Shown here: in pieces, positions 7,230 through 17,228 of the stretch
Numbering within the stretch: the stretch's first letter is position 1
Layout: each line of letters opens with the position of its first letter
Origin: Paraburkholderia bonniea
GTDB lineage: Bacteria; Pseudomonadota; Gammaproteobacteria; Burkholderiales; Burkholderiaceae
DNA length: 64,000 nt
Assembly (NCBI RefSeq): GCF_009455625.1
Contig: NZ_QPEQ01000001.1
Coordinates: 2,976,001-3,040,000, forward strand
Direction: 5' to 3'
Notes under the pieces: model-generated
The model's database searches: none
What the model saw: only the letters and a program-made list of their open reading frames with translations
Told to the model about the DNA's origin: nothing
Translations under genes and position numbers: made by a program

Positions 7230-8808
7230 CGAAGTCGTAGACCTTTCGCGCCTTCAGTTCGCCATTACGGCGCTCTACCACTTTCTGTTTGTGCCGCTAA
7301 CGCTCGGCCTGTCCTGGTTGCTTGTCATCATGGAGTCGGTATATGTCATGACCGGCAAGCAAATTTACAAGGACATGACCCAGTTCTGGGGCAAGTTGTT
7401 CGGTATCAACTTCGCCATGGGCGTGACCACAGGTCTGACGCTCGAATTCCAGTTCGGCACGAACTGGTCGTACTACTCGCACTACGTGGGCGATATTTTC
7501 GGCGTGCCGCTCGCCGTCGAAGGGCTGATGGCTTTCTTCCTCGAATCGACTTTCGTCGGGCTGTTCTTCTTTGGCTGGAACCGCCTGTCGAAAGTAAAGC
7601 ATTTGATCGTCACCTTCCTCGTCGCGCTCGGCTCCAACCTCTCCGCGCTGTGGATTCTGGTCGCCAACGGCTGGATGAATAATCCGGTCGGTGCCGAATT
7701 CAACTACGAGACCATGCGCATGGAGCTCACCAGCATCTTCGCCGTGCTGTTCAACCCCGTCGCCCAGGTGAAATTCGTCCACACCGTGTCGGCAGGCTAT
7801 GTCACCGCGTCAATGTTCGTGCTGGGCGTGTCGTCGTGGTATCTGCTGAAACGGCGTGACATCGAATTCGCGCTGCGCTCGTTTGCCATCGCGGCGGGCT
7901 TTGGTTTGGCGTCGACGCTGTGCGTCATCGTACTGGGCGACGAGTCCGGCTATCACACCGGCGAAGTGCAAAAGGTCAAGCTGGCCGCCATCGAATCTGA
8001 ATGGGAAACCATGCCAGCGCCCGCACCTTTCACGCTATTCGGCATTCCGAATCAGAAAGAAGAGCGCACCGATTACGCGATTCGGATCCCCTACGCGCTC
8101 GGCATCATCGCCACGCGCTCGTTTGATGAGCCCGTGGTCGGTCTGAAAGACCTGATGGCGCAAAACGAAGTCCGCATCAAGAATGGGATGCTTGCTTACG
8201 GTGCCCTGCAAAAACTGAAAGCCGGTAACGCAAGCGATGAAACCCGCGCGATCTTCGATGCGCACAAGCAAGACCTCGGCTACGGGCTGATGCTCAAGCA
8301 GTTCACCCAGGCTGTCACCGATGCCACGCCAGAACAGATAGCGCTCGCCGCGAAGAAAACCATCCCGCGCGTCGCACCAGTGTTTTTCTCGTTCCGGATG
8401 ATGGTTGGTCTGGGCATTCTGTTTTTGCTCACGTTTATCCTGGCGTTCTGGTTTTGTGCCCGGCGCTCACTGCTGCAGGACAACCGCCGATGGTTTCTGC
8501 GCTGGACCGTGTGGGCCATTCCGCTGCCCTGGCTGGCAGCTGAATTCGGCTGGATCGTGGCAGAAATGGGCCGCCAGCCGTGGACCATCGCCGGCATCTT
8601 GCCGACCTCGCTGTCGGCCTCAAGCCTCAAGCCAAGCGATCTGTATCTGAGCCTCGCAGGTTTCGTGGTGTTTTACACGGCGCTATTCATCATCGAAATC
8701 ATGTTGATGTTCAAGTACGCGCGTCTCGGCCCGTCATCGCTGCATACCGGCCGCTACTACCACGAACAAAAAGCAGAAAAGTCGCTGCCTGACAGCACCC
8801 CTGCATGA
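7219..8808 (+). CDS. cydA: cytochrome bd ubiquinol oxidase subunit I
   Basis: CydA carries hemes b558, b595 and d and oxidises quinol while reducing oxygen. The 529-residue membrane protein begins with the conserved [20 protein letters not shown] (heme-ligand His). It includes a long periplasmic Q-loop between [20 protein letters not shown] and about residue 385, and shows the signature [12 protein letters not shown] near residue 440. The long Q-loop places it in the E. coli-like L-subfamily rather than the cyanide-insensitive CIO type. ATG 7219 is preferred over GTG 7210 because AAGG lies 8 bases before it. It serves high-affinity, low-oxygen respiration. Confidence 0.96.
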   Translation: MHASEVVDLSRLQFAITALYHFLFVPLTLGLSWLLVIMESVYVMTGKQIYKDMTQFWGKLFGINFAMGVTTGLTLEFQFGTNWSYYSHYVGDIFGVPLAVEGLMAFFLESTFVGLFFFGWNRLSKVKHLIVTFLVALGSNLSALWILVANGWMNNPVGAEFNYETMRMELTSIFAVLFNPVAQVKFVHTVSAGYVTASMFVLGVSSWYLLKRRDIEFALRSFAIAAGFGLASTLCVIVLGDESGYHTGEVQKVKLAAIESEWETMPAPAPFTLFGIPNQKEERTDYAIRIPYALGIIATRSFDEPVVGLKDLMAQNEVRIKNGMLAYGALQKLKAGNASDETRAIFDAHKQDLGYGLMLKQFTQAVTDATPEQIALAAKKTIPRVAPVFFSFRMMVGLGILFLLTFILAFWFCARRSLLQDNRRWFLRWTVWAIPLPWLAAEFGWIVAEMGRQPWTIAGILPTSLSASSLKPSDLYLSLAGFVVFYTALFIIEIMLMFKYARLGPSSLHTGRYYHEQKAEKSLPDSTPA

Positions 8809-8842
8809 TTCGCCACCACGCTCTTTTACGGGAAAGATCACT

Positions 8843-9979
8843 ATGGATTACGCAACCCTCAAACTGATCTGGTGGGTTTTGATCGGCGTACTGCTGATTG
8901 GCTTTGCGCTCACCGATGGCTTCGATATGGGCGCCGCTATTTTGCTGCCGTTCATCGGCAAAACGGATAACGAGCGCCGCATTGTCATCAACACGGTTGG
9001 CGCGACATGGGAGGGCAACCAGGTCTGGTTCGTCACGGCTGGCGGTGCGATGTTCGCTGCCTGGCCGCTGGTGTACGCCGCGTCGTTTTCGGGGTTTTAC
9101 TTTGCGATGATGCTGGTGCTGTTCTCGCTGTTTTTCCGCCCGGTCGGCTTTGACTACCGCAACAAGCGCAGTGATCCGCGTTGGCGCACAGCGTGGGACT
9201 GGGGCCTGTTTATCGGCGGTTTTGTGCCTGCGCTGGTGATTGGCGTCGCGTTCGGCAACCTGCTGCAAGGCGTGCCGTTCTCGTTCGATCATGACTTGCG
9301 GGTGACGTATTACGGTGGCTTCTTCGGCTTGCTCAACCCGTTTGCGCTGTTGTGCGGCCTCGTCAGCGTGGCCATGCTGGCGGCGCACGGCGCGGCCTTC
9401 GTCAAGATGAAAGCAGATGGAATCGTGGCGCAGCGGGCATCAAGCGCGTTGCGTCTTGCTTCGCTAGCGGCAGTCGTGCTCTTCGTGCTGGCGGGTCTGC
9501 TGATTGCAACGGTCATCGGCGGATATCAAATCATCGACTCGATGCCGCTCGACTCCCCGGCTAATCCGCTGCTCAAAACAGTATCCGGTGCGCCGGGCCT
9601 GTGGCTGGCGAATTACGCGACGTATCCGTGGATGATCGCGGCACCGCTCGCTGGCATCACCGGCGGTGTGCTGGCGCTGCTGCTCGCGCGTTCGCGCTTT
9701 GAGAGAGGCGCGTTTCTGTCCACCTCGCTGATGGTGACCGGTGTGATTCTGACGGCTGGTTTTTCGATGTTTCCGTTCATCATGCCGTCGTCGCTTGATG
9801 GCCGTAGCAGCCTGACGGTGTGGGATTCGACCTCAAGCCGCATGACGCTCCAGATCATGTTGGTCGCCGTAGTCATTTTCCTGCCGCTGATCTTGCTCTA
9901 CACGGGCTGGGTCTACCGCGTGATGCGCGGCAAGGTCACCGCTGAAGCCGTCGAGAAAAACACGCACTCGATGTATTAA
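8843..9979 (+). CDS. cydB: cytochrome bd ubiquinol oxidase subunit II
   Basis: This 378-residue polytopic membrane protein has the CydB N-terminus ([40 protein letters not shown]) and the [23 protein letters not shown] motif in the second segment. CydB forms the second half of the heterodimeric bd oxidase and stabilises the heme centres held by CydA. It begins 34 bases after cydA in the same operon and is followed by cydX. The length is normal for the family. Confidence 0.96.
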   Translation: MDYATLKLIWWVLIGVLLIGFALTDGFDMGAAILLPFIGKTDNERRIVINTVGATWEGNQVWFVTAGGAMFAAWPLVYAASFSGFYFAMMLVLFSLFFRPVGFDYRNKRSDPRWRTAWDWGLFIGGFVPALVIGVAFGNLLQGVPFSFDHDLRVTYYGGFFGLLNPFALLCGLVSVAMLAAHGAAFVKMKADGIVAQRASSALRLASLAAVVLFVLAGLLIATVIGGYQIIDSMPLDSPANPLLKTVSGAPGLWLANYATYPWMIAAPLAGITGGVLALLLARSRFERGAFLSTSLMVTGVILTAGFSMFPFIMPSSLDGRSSLTVWDSTSSRMTLQIMLVAVVIFLPLILLYTGWVYRVMRGKVTAEAVEKNTHSMY

Positions 9980-10035
9980 TCCGCGTCGCCCGCCTCGCGC
10001 GGGCGGTATCGCAAACAGATTTAAAGGGTAAAGCA

Positions 10036-10173
10036 ATGTGGTATTTCAGCTGGATTCTCGGCATTGGTGTGGCACTGGCGTTTGGCATCATCAACGTCAT
10101 GTGGCTTGAGTCGCGCGGCGTGGCGAAGGTGACGTCTGACGCAACCGCAGACAACGCAACCGACAACGTTTAA
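10036..10173 (+). CDS. cydX: cytochrome bd-I oxidase small subunit CydX
   Basis: A 45-codon ORF begins MWYFSWILGIGVALAFGIIN and continues MWLESRG, the diagnostic CydX (YbgT) pattern: a single membrane helix starting with MWYF-W-LG and then the MW-E motif. CydX is the third subunit of bd oxidases and is needed for stability and activity. AAAGGG lies just upstream, the gene is 56 bases behind cydB, and a strong terminator follows. The tail is unusually rich in Asp, Asn, Ala and Thr, which is typical of the variable C-terminus. Confidence 0.93.
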   Translation: MWYFSWILGIGVALAFGIINVMWLESRGVAKVTSDATADNATDNV

Positions 10174-10214
10174 CGCCGCACGCCGCTGCGGCCTGAAACA
10201 CGAGCAGCAAAAAC

Positions 10215-10250
10215 AACGCCCGACGGTTAAGGAAACCGTCGGGCGTTTTT
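10215..10250 (+). terminator. intrinsic terminator of the cydPABX operon
   Basis: AACGCCCGACGGTT (10215-10228), loop AAGGA, AACCGTCGGGCGTT (10234-10247), then a run of T. It is a perfect 14-bp stem about 40 bases after cydX. Confidence 0.92.
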
Positions 10251-10313
10251 ACGTCTACGTCTGCCGTGATGCGCAGCTCAAGCCACGCATCACATTACGT
10301 CATCGCTTTCATC

Positions 10314-12089
10314 TCAGACCCGCTGCGACGCGGCATCACCACCCGCTGGCAAACGCTCAGCCAGTTGCCGCGCGTAGCGTGGCGCGGCTTCGCCAGCAAC
10401 GATATGGAACGTATCAGGCCCCACCCACGCAACGTCAAGCGTGGCCAGGCGTTGACGATCTACCGCGGAGGGATCGCGCACCACCACGCGCAAACGGGTC
10501 GCTGCGACAGCCGCCAGTTCAGCGACATTAGTCGCGCCGCCAAAAACCGCCAGCCAGCGTGCGGGATCAGGATCAAGCCGACCTTGTGGCCCCGCCGCCG
10601 GTGCTGCCACCGGTGCCGCCGCATCCGCCACAGGCTGCGCCGCAGCCGCGTGCGCCGCCACTGACGCACCGCCCTGGGCTATCGTGTTCCGGATTTCATC
10701 CGCAATGATGTCGGCTTCCGGCCCGATGATGACCTGCACGTTAGTCGAGCCACGCTTGAGCACGCCACGCGCTCCAATGGTCTTCAAGTCAGCCTCGGAT
10801 ACTTTTTCTGCATCGACCACCGACAAACGCAGACGCGTCGTGCAAGCATCCACCAGCGTCAGGTTTGCCGCGCCACCGAGCGCCGCAAGATACCGTTCGG
10901 CACGCGGCACAGCCGTCCCCGCAGTCGGTGCGACATAACCGCCCGTAGAAAACGAATCAGCTTGAGCCTCAGCTGCCGCTGGCTCGCGCCCTGGCGTTGC
11001 CATGTTGAACTTGCGAATGAAAAAGCGGAACAGCACGTAATAGACCAGCGCATAGATGATGCCAATTGGAATCGCTTCCCAGCCTTTGGTCGATAAACCG
11101 TAGTTCAGGATGTAATCAATCGCACCGGCCGAAAAGGTAAAACCGAGGTGAATCCCCAGCGCCGAACAAATCGCCAGCGCCAGCCCGGTTAGCACCGAAT
11201 GGATCACGTACAGCACAGGTGCGAGGAACATGAAGGTGAATTCAATCGGCTCCGTCACGCCGGTCAGGAACGACGTCAGCGCCATCGAAAATAGCAGGCC
11301 GCCCACTACCGCGCGACGCTCTTTAGGTGCCTCATGAAACATCGCAAGACAAGCCGCTGGCAGGCCAAACATCATGATCGGGAAGAAGCCCGTCATAAAG
11401 CCGCCCGCACTCGGATCGCCCGCGAAGAAGCGGTGCAGGTCGCCCGTCACGGTTGCGCCACCCGGCGGCGTGAAGCTGCCGAATACGAACCACGCAAGCG
11501 AATTAAGAATGTGGTGCAAGCCCGTCACCAGCAGCAAGCGGTTGAGCAAGCCAAACACGAAGGTGCCGATCGCACCTGCTGTGGTCAGCCAGTGCCCGGC
11601 GATGTCGATCGCGGCCTGCACTGGCTGCCAGGCATAGCCGAAGATAATCCCCAGCCCGACGCAAACTAGCCCGGTAATAATCGGCACAAACCGTTTGCCG
11701 CCGAAAAACGCCAGGTAGTCCGGAAGTTTGATGTCCTTGAAGCGGTTATAAAGCAGGCCCGCCACCACCCCGGCGATGATCCCCGACAGCACGCCCATAT
11801 TGAGCTTGTCGTTGATGTCTTTCATCACCGCGACTTCGATCAGGTAACCAATCGCCCCCGCCAGCGCCGCGACGCCGTTGTTGTCTTTCGCAAAACCCAC
11901 GGCCACGCCAATGGCAAATAGCAACGGCAGATTGTCGAAGATCGCCCCGCCCGCATCGGCAATCATCTTGATGTTGAATACATCGGGCTGGCCGAGCCGC
12001 AGCAACAGCCCGGCAACCGGCAGCACCGCAATCGGCAGCATGAGCGCGCGGCCGAGGCGCTGTATCTTCAGAAACGGGTTCCCATCCAT
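10314..12089 (-). CDS. nagE: PTS N-acetylglucosamine-specific EIICB permease with a second, inactive-looking EIIB domain
   Basis: NagE imports and phosphorylates N-acetylglucosamine. The 591-residue protein has the membrane EIIC domain (about 1-365, with TPPGGATVTGDLHRFFAGDPSAGGF and TGVTEPIEFTFMF) and an EIIB domain (about 398-475) with phospho-acceptor Cys416 in DACTTRLRL. After an Ala/Pro linker comes a second EIIB-like domain (about 507-580) in which the matching site reads AVAATRLRV, with Ala529 at the cysteine position. No EIIA domain is attached; that function sits in the fusion protein encoded just upstream. ATG 12089 has AAGGAG at good spacing. It is the last gene of the nag operon. 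Confidence 0.93.
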   Translation of the reverse strand: MDGNPFLKIQRLGRALMLPIAVLPVAGLLLRLGQPDVFNIKMIADAGGAIFDNLPLLFAIGVAVGFAKDNNGVAALAGAIGYLIEVAVMKDINDKLNMGVLSGIIAGVVAGLLYNRFKDIKLPDYLAFFGGKRFVPIITGLVCVGLGIIFGYAWQPVQAAIDIAGHWLTTAGAIGTFVFGLLNRLLLVTGLHHILNSLAWFVFGSFTPPGGATVTGDLHRFFAGDPSAGGFMTGFFPIMMFGLPAACLAMFHEAPKERRAVVGGLLFSMALTSFLTGVTEPIEFTFMFLAPVLYVIHSVLTGLALAICSALGIHLGFTFSAGAIDYILNYGLSTKGWEAIPIGIIYALVYYVLFRFFIRKFNMATPGREPAAAEAQADSFSTGGYVAPTAGTAVPRAERYLAALGGAANLTLVDACTTRLRLSVVDAEKVSEADLKTIGARGVLKRGSTNVQVIIGPEADIIADEIRNTIAQGGASVAAHAAAAQPVADAAAPVAAPAAGPQGRLDPDPARWLAVFGGATNVAELAAVAATRLRVVVRDPSAVDRQRLATLDVAWVGPDTFHIVAGEAAPRYARQLAERLPAGGDAASQRV

Positions 12090-12179
12090 AGTCTCCACTC
12101 CTTGTCGTCGGTTAAATCATTCAAGCGATAGCACTGCCTGACGTCCTGATGTGGCCACTGTTATATGACCTGAATGCGC

Positions 12180-14756
12180 TCAGTCGAGCGGCCAGGTCTC
12201 GCGGCTCACGGCTCTTACTGCCTGTGCCGATTCGAGCGCCAGCACATCCTGGGCACGCTGGCGGCACAGTGGGTAATCCAGCTTGCGGACCCGCGCCTTG
12301 ATGCCTGGCACCGAGACAGGGTCCACCGACAACTCGGTCACGCCGAGCCCGATCAGCAAGGGCGCGGCCAGCGGATCTCCCGCCAGCGCACCGCACACAC
12401 CAACCCATTTGCCATGCTTTTGCGCGCCCTTGACGGTCGCGTCGACCAGCCGCAGCACTGCCGGATGCAAGCCGTCGGCCTGCGCGGCCAGATCGGGCTG
12501 GCAACGGTCCATCGCCAGCGTGTACTGCGTCAGATCGTTGGTGCCAATCGAAAGGAAATCGGCGTACTGCGCCAGTTGATCCGCCAGCAATGCAGCCGAC
12601 GGCACTTCGATCATCACGCCGATTTCAATCGACTCGGTTCGGCCGGCTTCACGCGCCAGCTCATTGATCCGCTGCCGCAAACGCTTCAACTCACCAGCAT
12701 CCGTCACCATCGGCAGCAAAATACGCACCCGGCCCACCGGTTGCACGGCCAGCAGGCCACGCAACTGGTCATCCAGCAGATCAGGACACACCTGCGCGAG
12801 GCGAATGCCGCGCAGGCCAAGCGCCGGATTAGGTTCAGGCGGCAACGTCAGATAATCGACTTCCTTGTCCGCACCGACATCCAGCGTGCGGATGATGGCG
12901 GTGCGCCCCTGCAGCGCGTCGACAATCGCCTGATAACTCTGATGATGTTCAGAAGCGCTAGGTGCCGACTGGCGATGAATAAACAGCAATTCGGTCCGCA
13001 AAAGGCCCACGGAATCTGCGCCGTTATCGAGCGCGATTTGCGCATCTTCGAGCGTAGCGATATTCGCGGCGACCTCGATGGCCCGGCCATCGGCCGTGGT
13101 GGCCGCCTGTTGCGAGGTGCGCCGGTTGAGCTCGCGCACATTCGCCAAGCGCTTGCGCTCAAGCCGCGCGCGTTCGATATCAGGCGCGGTTGGCGCATGC
13201 TCAAGGCGTCCGCTGGTCGCATCAACCACCACCTGGGTGCCCTCCGGGATCGCATGCAACGCGTCACCCATCGCCACCAGCGCCGGAATACCCGCCTGAC
13301 GCGCGATGATCGCCGCGTGCGAGGTCGCCCCGCCACGCGCCATCAGCAACGCTGTCACGCGTGAACGATCCAGTGAGGACAAATCGGACGGCGTAAATTC
13401 GTCGGCGGCCAGCACCGCTTCGTCGGGCAACACGCGAGCGGCGGCATTCGAATAACCCAGTGCGCGCAACACCCGCTTTTCGATATCGCGCAGATCAGCG
13501 GCGCGTTCGGCCAGCAACGTATCTTCGATTTTCGCCAGCACGGCGATCTGCGCGCGGATCGCATCACGCCACGCAAAGCCCGCGCTTTTGCCGAGACTAA
13601 TCAGATCGCGCGCGGCATCCAGCAAAGTTGGATCTTCAAGCAACACCCGGTGCACCGCGAAAATCCCCGCCTCACCGACCGCACCACGCTGCGACGCATC
13701 GCGCACCGTTGTATTCAGCTCAGCATCGACTGTCGCCAATGCCTTGTCGAGCAAACGGCTTTCGGCTGCAGAGGTGCCAGTGGCTTGTTCGGGAGGATCC
13801 AGATCAGCATCGTCCCAGCGCACCAGCGTGCCAACCGCGACGCCAGGCGCAGCGCATACGCCAGCCAGCGTGTTCGGTGGCAGAGGCTCGCCCGTCGCTG
13901 GCGCGGAAGGTGCCGCTGGCATCGCTTGCCGTGCTGGCTTTTCTTCGGTTTCGCCGTGCGCTTCACGTTGCAGCTCATGGGCAATAGCCGCCACCGCTAC
14001 CGCCGCTTGCCGGCCGCTGCCGACGAGCTCGATAGACGCGCCCTCGCCAGCGCCCAGACTCAGCAGGCCTACGACGCTTTCGATCGGTGCATGACGCCCG
14101 TCAAAATGCACCTGCACGCGCGCGTCAAACCCTCGCACCGCTTCACGCGCCCGTGCGGCGGGCCGAGCGTGCAGCCCTCCGGCGTGGGTCAGCGTAATCA
14201 ACTGGCGCACCACGTCGGCCATCTCCTGCGACATGGTCTCAGCGCTAGCAGCCGCGGCTTCACCCGGCGCTGATGCAGCGCCACGCGCGCGCAGTACCAG
14301 CAATGGCGTTTGTCCCGCGTGCAACACACCCTGGCGGGTCCGCTCAATCACTTCGAACGCATCCGAATTAGCCACGGCAATCACCGACACAAGACTGGGC
14401 GCATGACACGCCACGTAATCCTGATCGAATTCGATTAGAACCTCGCCGCCACGCACCTTCGCGCCCTGCTCAACTTTCGGCGTAAAACCCTGGCCCTTCA
14501 ACTCCACCGTGTCGATACCGATGTGCAGCAAGATTTCTGCACCACCGTCAGTCAAAAGCGTCAGCGCGTGCCCGGTCCGCGCAAGATGCATCACGGTGCC
14601 GTTACAGGGCGCGACCAGCTTGCCCTCAAGCGGATCAATAGCGATGCCATCACCAAACATGCCACCGGCGAACACCGGGTCCGGCACGCTGGCAAGCGGC
14701 ACGGCCACGCCGCTCAACGGCGCGAGCAACACAATCTGTTCCTGGGATTGACTCAT
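12180..14756 (-). CDS. multiphosphoryl PTS protein: EIIA(Glc)-HPr-EI fusion
   Basis: The 858-residue protein joins three phosphotransfer domains. EIIA(Glc) spans about 8-150, with His78 in ILLHIG as predicted phosphosite. HPr spans about 184-265, with His196 in GGLHARPA. Enzyme I spans about 297-858, with His480 in RGGATSHAAI and a C-terminal PEP-binding barrel containing GVCGALAGDP. Phosphate would flow from PEP through EI, HPr and EIIA to Cys416 of NagE, so the operon carries a complete dedicated PTS for N-acetylglucosamine. GAGGAGT precedes ATG 14756. It lies between the deaminase and nagE. Such fusions are often named NagF or FruB-like, so no symbol is assigned. Confidence 0.94.
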   Translation of the reverse strand: MSQSQEQIVLLAPLSGVAVPLASVPDPVFAGGMFGDGIAIDPLEGKLVAPCNGTVMHLARTGHALTLLTDGGAEILLHIGIDTVELKGQGFTPKVEQGAKVRGGEVLIEFDQDYVACHAPSLVSVIAVANSDAFEVIERTRQGVLHAGQTPLLVLRARGAASAPGEAAAASAETMSQEMADVVRQLITLTHAGGLHARPAARAREAVRGFDARVQVHFDGRHAPIESVVGLLSLGAGEGASIELVGSGRQAAVAVAAIAHELQREAHGETEEKPARQAMPAAPSAPATGEPLPPNTLAGVCAAPGVAVGTLVRWDDADLDPPEQATGTSAAESRLLDKALATVDAELNTTVRDASQRGAVGEAGIFAVHRVLLEDPTLLDAARDLISLGKSAGFAWRDAIRAQIAVLAKIEDTLLAERAADLRDIEKRVLRALGYSNAAARVLPDEAVLAADEFTPSDLSSLDRSRVTALLMARGGATSHAAIIARQAGIPALVAMGDALHAIPEGTQVVVDATSGRLEHAPTAPDIERARLERKRLANVRELNRRTSQQAATTADGRAIEVAANIATLEDAQIALDNGADSVGLLRTELLFIHRQSAPSASEHHQSYQAIVDALQGRTAIIRTLDVGADKEVDYLTLPPEPNPALGLRGIRLAQVCPDLLDDQLRGLLAVQPVGRVRILLPMVTDAGELKRLRQRINELAREAGRTESIEIGVMIEVPSAALLADQLAQYADFLSIGTNDLTQYTLAMDRCQPDLAAQADGLHPAVLRLVDATVKGAQKHGKWVGVCGALAGDPLAAPLLIGLGVTELSVDPVSVPGIKARVRKLDYPLCRQRAQDVLALESAQAVRAVSRETWPLD

Positions 14757-14795
14757 CAAGCTGGACTCCTCAGCACGGCGCATTTGCTATCTCGC

Positions 14796-15812
14796 TTAGT
14801 GGGTTTCGGTGACTTTATTCAAGTGACGGGGGGCATCAGGATTACGTCCGCGAGCGGCAGCCAAACCAGCTGCCATCACATAGAAAGGCAAAATCGCGGC
14901 GATCGGGTCCAGCGCGGGATGGGCTGTTTCAACCAGCGGCAACGTGGCTTCCGGCACATCGCCAGGCGCGGCCAGCAGCACGCGAGCGCCGCGCGCCTGC
15001 ATATCGCGCGCAAGCTGGATCAGGCCTGGCTGTTCCGGGCCACGTGGCGCGAACACCAGCAGCGGGTAATCCTGGTCGATCAGTTCCATCGGACCATGCC
15101 GCACTTCGGCGCTCGAAAACGCTTCGGCCTGGATGCCCGAGGTTTCCTTGAACTTGAGCGCAGCTTCCTGGGCAATGGCGAGCCCCAACCCCCGGCCAAT
15201 CACGATCATCCGCTCAACGCCACGCAGCGCGTCGATAGCCCGGGTCCAGTCCAGCGCACCCGCCCGGTGCAACGCCTCGGGTAGCGTTTGCAGGGCGCTC
15301 AGCAAAACTTCATCGCTTTGCCAGTGCGCCACCAATTGCGCAGAAATCGACAGCATGGCGATGTAACTCTTGGTCGCGGCGACGCTGAGCTCAGGCCCGG
15401 CCAGTAGCGGCAAATGCCATTCGCAGGCATCGGCTAATGGCGAATCAGGCGCATTGACAGCCGCGACACTCAAAGCACCTGCGGCGCGCAACGCGCTCAT
15501 CGTGCCAATCAGATCCGGGCTCTTGCCCGATTGCGAAAAGGCCAGCGCTAGCTGGCCTGATACGCGCAATGGCGCTTGCTGCAACGTGGCGACGGACATC
15601 GGCAACGACGCGACCGGCACGCCCGTGCGGCTCATGGTCAGGCTGGCGAAATAACTCGCGGCGTGGTCGGAGCTGCCACGAGCAACGGTCAGCGCGACAT
15701 GGCGCGGCTGCTCCGACAGCTTGCGAGCCAGCGCCACGACCCGCGACATATCCGCCAGTTGGGCCGCCACGACACTAGGGCACGCCAGCGCTTCATTCAG
15801 CATCTTTGACAA
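14796..15812 (-). CDS. SIS-domain glucosamine-6-phosphate deaminase (NagB-II type)
   Basis: The protein has two tandem SIS domains like the isomerase half of GlmS. ARGSSDHAASYFASL and LAFSQSGKSPDLIGT belong to the first; GRGLGLAIAQEAALKFKETSGIQAEAFSSAEVRHGPMELI belongs to the second. There is no glutaminase domain. NagB-II enzymes convert glucosamine-6-phosphate to fructose-6-phosphate and ammonia and replace classical NagB in many proteobacteria. Start choice is difficult. TTG 15812 has AAGGAG six bases before it; ATG 15803 is nine bases inside, and ATGs at 15830 and 15839 lie upstream. All overlap the nagA end, suggesting coupling. Confidence 0.88.
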   Translation of the reverse strand: MSKMLNEALACPSVVAAQLADMSRVVALARKLSEQPRHVALTVARGSSDHAASYFASLTMSRTGVPVASLPMSVATLQQAPLRVSGQLALAFSQSGKSPDLIGTMSALRAAGALSVAAVNAPDSPLADACEWHLPLLAGPELSVAATKSYIAMLSISAQLVAHWQSDEVLLSALQTLPEALHRAGALDWTRAIDALRGVERMIVIGRGLGLAIAQEAALKFKETSGIQAEAFSSAEVRHGPMELIDQDYPLLVFAPRGPEQPGLIQLARDMQARGARVLLAAPGDVPEATLPLVETAHPALDPIAAILPFYVMAAGLAAARGRNPDAPRHLNKVTETH

Positions 15813-16899
15813 TTGCTTCTCCTTCGACATAGGTTGCAATCAAGGCCAGCTCACGATCAAACACCGCGCAGTCGGCCCATGCCCCCCGCGCAATGCGGCC
15901 CCGGTCTTCGATCCCGAGATAGTCAGCGGCATAGCGCGAGAGGCGGTTGGAAACATCGGCTATTGGCAGGCCCAACGAAACCAGGTTGCGTAACGCCTGA
16001 TCCATCGTCAGCGTGCTGCCAGCGAGCGTGCCGTCGGCAAGACGCACCCCGCCCAGGCACTTGGTCACGCGCTGGCTGCCGAGACGGTATTCGCCATCAG
16101 GCATGCCAGTAGCGGAGGTGCTATCCGTCACCACATATAGACGTGGAATCGCCCGCAACGCCGCGCGAATCGCGCCTGGATGCACGTGCAGCAGGTCAGG
16201 AATGATTTCCGCGAATTCAGCGTGAGCCAGTGCCGCGCCAACCATCCCGGGATTCCGGTGATGCAGCGGCGACATCGCGTTGAACAGATGGGTAAAGCCA
16301 CAGGCACCGTGCTTGAGCGCGGCAACCGCGTCGTCATAGGTGCCAAGCGAATGGCCGAGTTGCACACGCACGCCACGCGCCGCCATCTCCGAGATGATGT
16401 CCATATGACCGGCGATCTCGGGCGCAAGCGTCACCACGCGGATCGGCGCGATCGACAAATACTTCAGTACTTCATCGAGCACCGCTGTCACCGCAGCATC
16501 GGGCTGCGCCCCCAGCTTGCCGGGATTGATGTACGGGCCTTCGAGATGCACGCCAAGGACACGAGCGCCGCCCGGTGTCCGGATGCGTGCGACATCACCC
16601 AGGCTGGCAACGACGCTCATCAGTTCGTCGCGCGGCGCGGTCATGGTGGTGGCCAGCAGGCTTGTCGTGCCATGGCGCGCGTGCGTGCGGGTGATGGTTT
16701 GAATCGCATCGCCGGCATCCATCACGTCAGCGCCGCCACCGCCATGCACATGCAGATCAATGAAGCCAGGCAAGATATACGGCGCGTCATTACTCGAGGG
16801 ATCAACAGGTGCGCCAGTCAATGAAGTGATGCGGCCGTTTTCGTATTCGAGCGTGCCGTGAATCCAGCCATCGGTAGTCAGTATGTTTCCAGTCAGCAT
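15793..16899 (-). CDS. nagA: N-acetylglucosamine-6-phosphate deacetylase
   Basis: NagA removes the acetyl group from GlcNAc-6-phosphate, the step between NagE uptake and the deaminase. The 368-residue amidohydrolase shows the metal-binding HVHGGGG after LPGFIDL near residue 48, HLEGPYINPGKLGAQP near residue 118, the histidines of QLGHSLGTYDDAV and THLFNAMSPLHHRNPG, and the catalytic Asp region VTDSTSATGMPDG. It is the first gene of the operon nagA, deaminase, EIIA-HPr-EI, nagE, and is read from a leader of about 300 bases. Confidence 0.95.
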   Translation of the reverse strand: MLTGNILTTDGWIHGTLEYENGRITSLTGAPVDPSSNDAPYILPGFIDLHVHGGGGADVMDAGDAIQTITRTHARHGTTSLLATTMTAPRDELMSVVASLGDVARIRTPGGARVLGVHLEGPYINPGKLGAQPDAAVTAVLDEVLKYLSIAPIRVVTLAPEIAGHMDIISEMAARGVRVQLGHSLGTYDDAVAALKHGACGFTHLFNAMSPLHHRNPGMVGAALAHAEFAEIIPDLLHVHPGAIRAALRAIPRLYVVTDSTSATGMPDGEYRLGSQRVTKCLGGVRLADGTLAGSTLTMDQALRNLVSLGLPIADVSNRLSRYAADYLGIEDRGRIARGAWADCAVFDRELALIATYVEGEAIVKDAE

Positions 16900-17011
16900 G
16901 AGTTTCTCTGGTGATGCGCAAGGCGATATCGAACTAGAGCACGGCGCGCGGCAGCCGCTCCATTCAGGCAGCTCGCCTGATGCAGCCAGCCACCAGGCTG
17001 AATCACAACGA

Positions 17012-17028
17012 AGCCAGCCGTGCTGGCT
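17012..17028 (-). repeat. short inverted repeat in the nag leader
   Basis: AGCCAGC-CGT-GCTGGCT forms a 7-bp hairpin about 110 bases before nagA, inside the predicted untranslated leader. No poly-T follows. Function unknown. Confidence 0.4.
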
Positions 17029-17203
17029 GCATCACGGGTTAAAGCCTGGTGCGCCCGAAGAAGGCCGCCATGGTGCCGTGATGTTGCAGGTGATGCGATG
17101 GGGTATCAAGGTGCAGGACAATCCGTCGTGTGGCAGAGCCCGCATGCTCGGCACGGGGTGTAGACAGCGATCAAATCAGACCGTTCCGGCCAAAATTGAG
17201 CCC

Positions 17204-17228
17204 ATTATATAACCAGATTAGTACCAAT
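17204..17228 (-). promoter_or_regulatory. candidate promoter and operator of the nag operon
   Basis: On the minus strand a perfect TATAAT (complement of 17204-17209) follows an imperfect palindrome ATTGGTACTAAT (17217-17228, ten of twelve bases symmetric) that would lie in the spacer of the promoter. TGGT words recur around it. No good -35 is visible at 16-18 bases, which would suit a regulated promoter. The 620 bases between nagA and the divergent regulator otherwise hold no convincing gene. Confidence 0.35.

Noticed and set aside
12174..13364. A 396-codon plus-strand frame opposite the EIIA-HPr-EI fusion
   Set aside because: It is the antisense shadow of a GC-rich coding region; the minus-strand protein has clear catalytic motifs.
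16883..17212. A 109-codon plus-strand frame upstream of nagA
   Set aside because: It starts inside nagA on the opposite strand, has no Shine-Dalgarno or domain, and lies in the nag leader.
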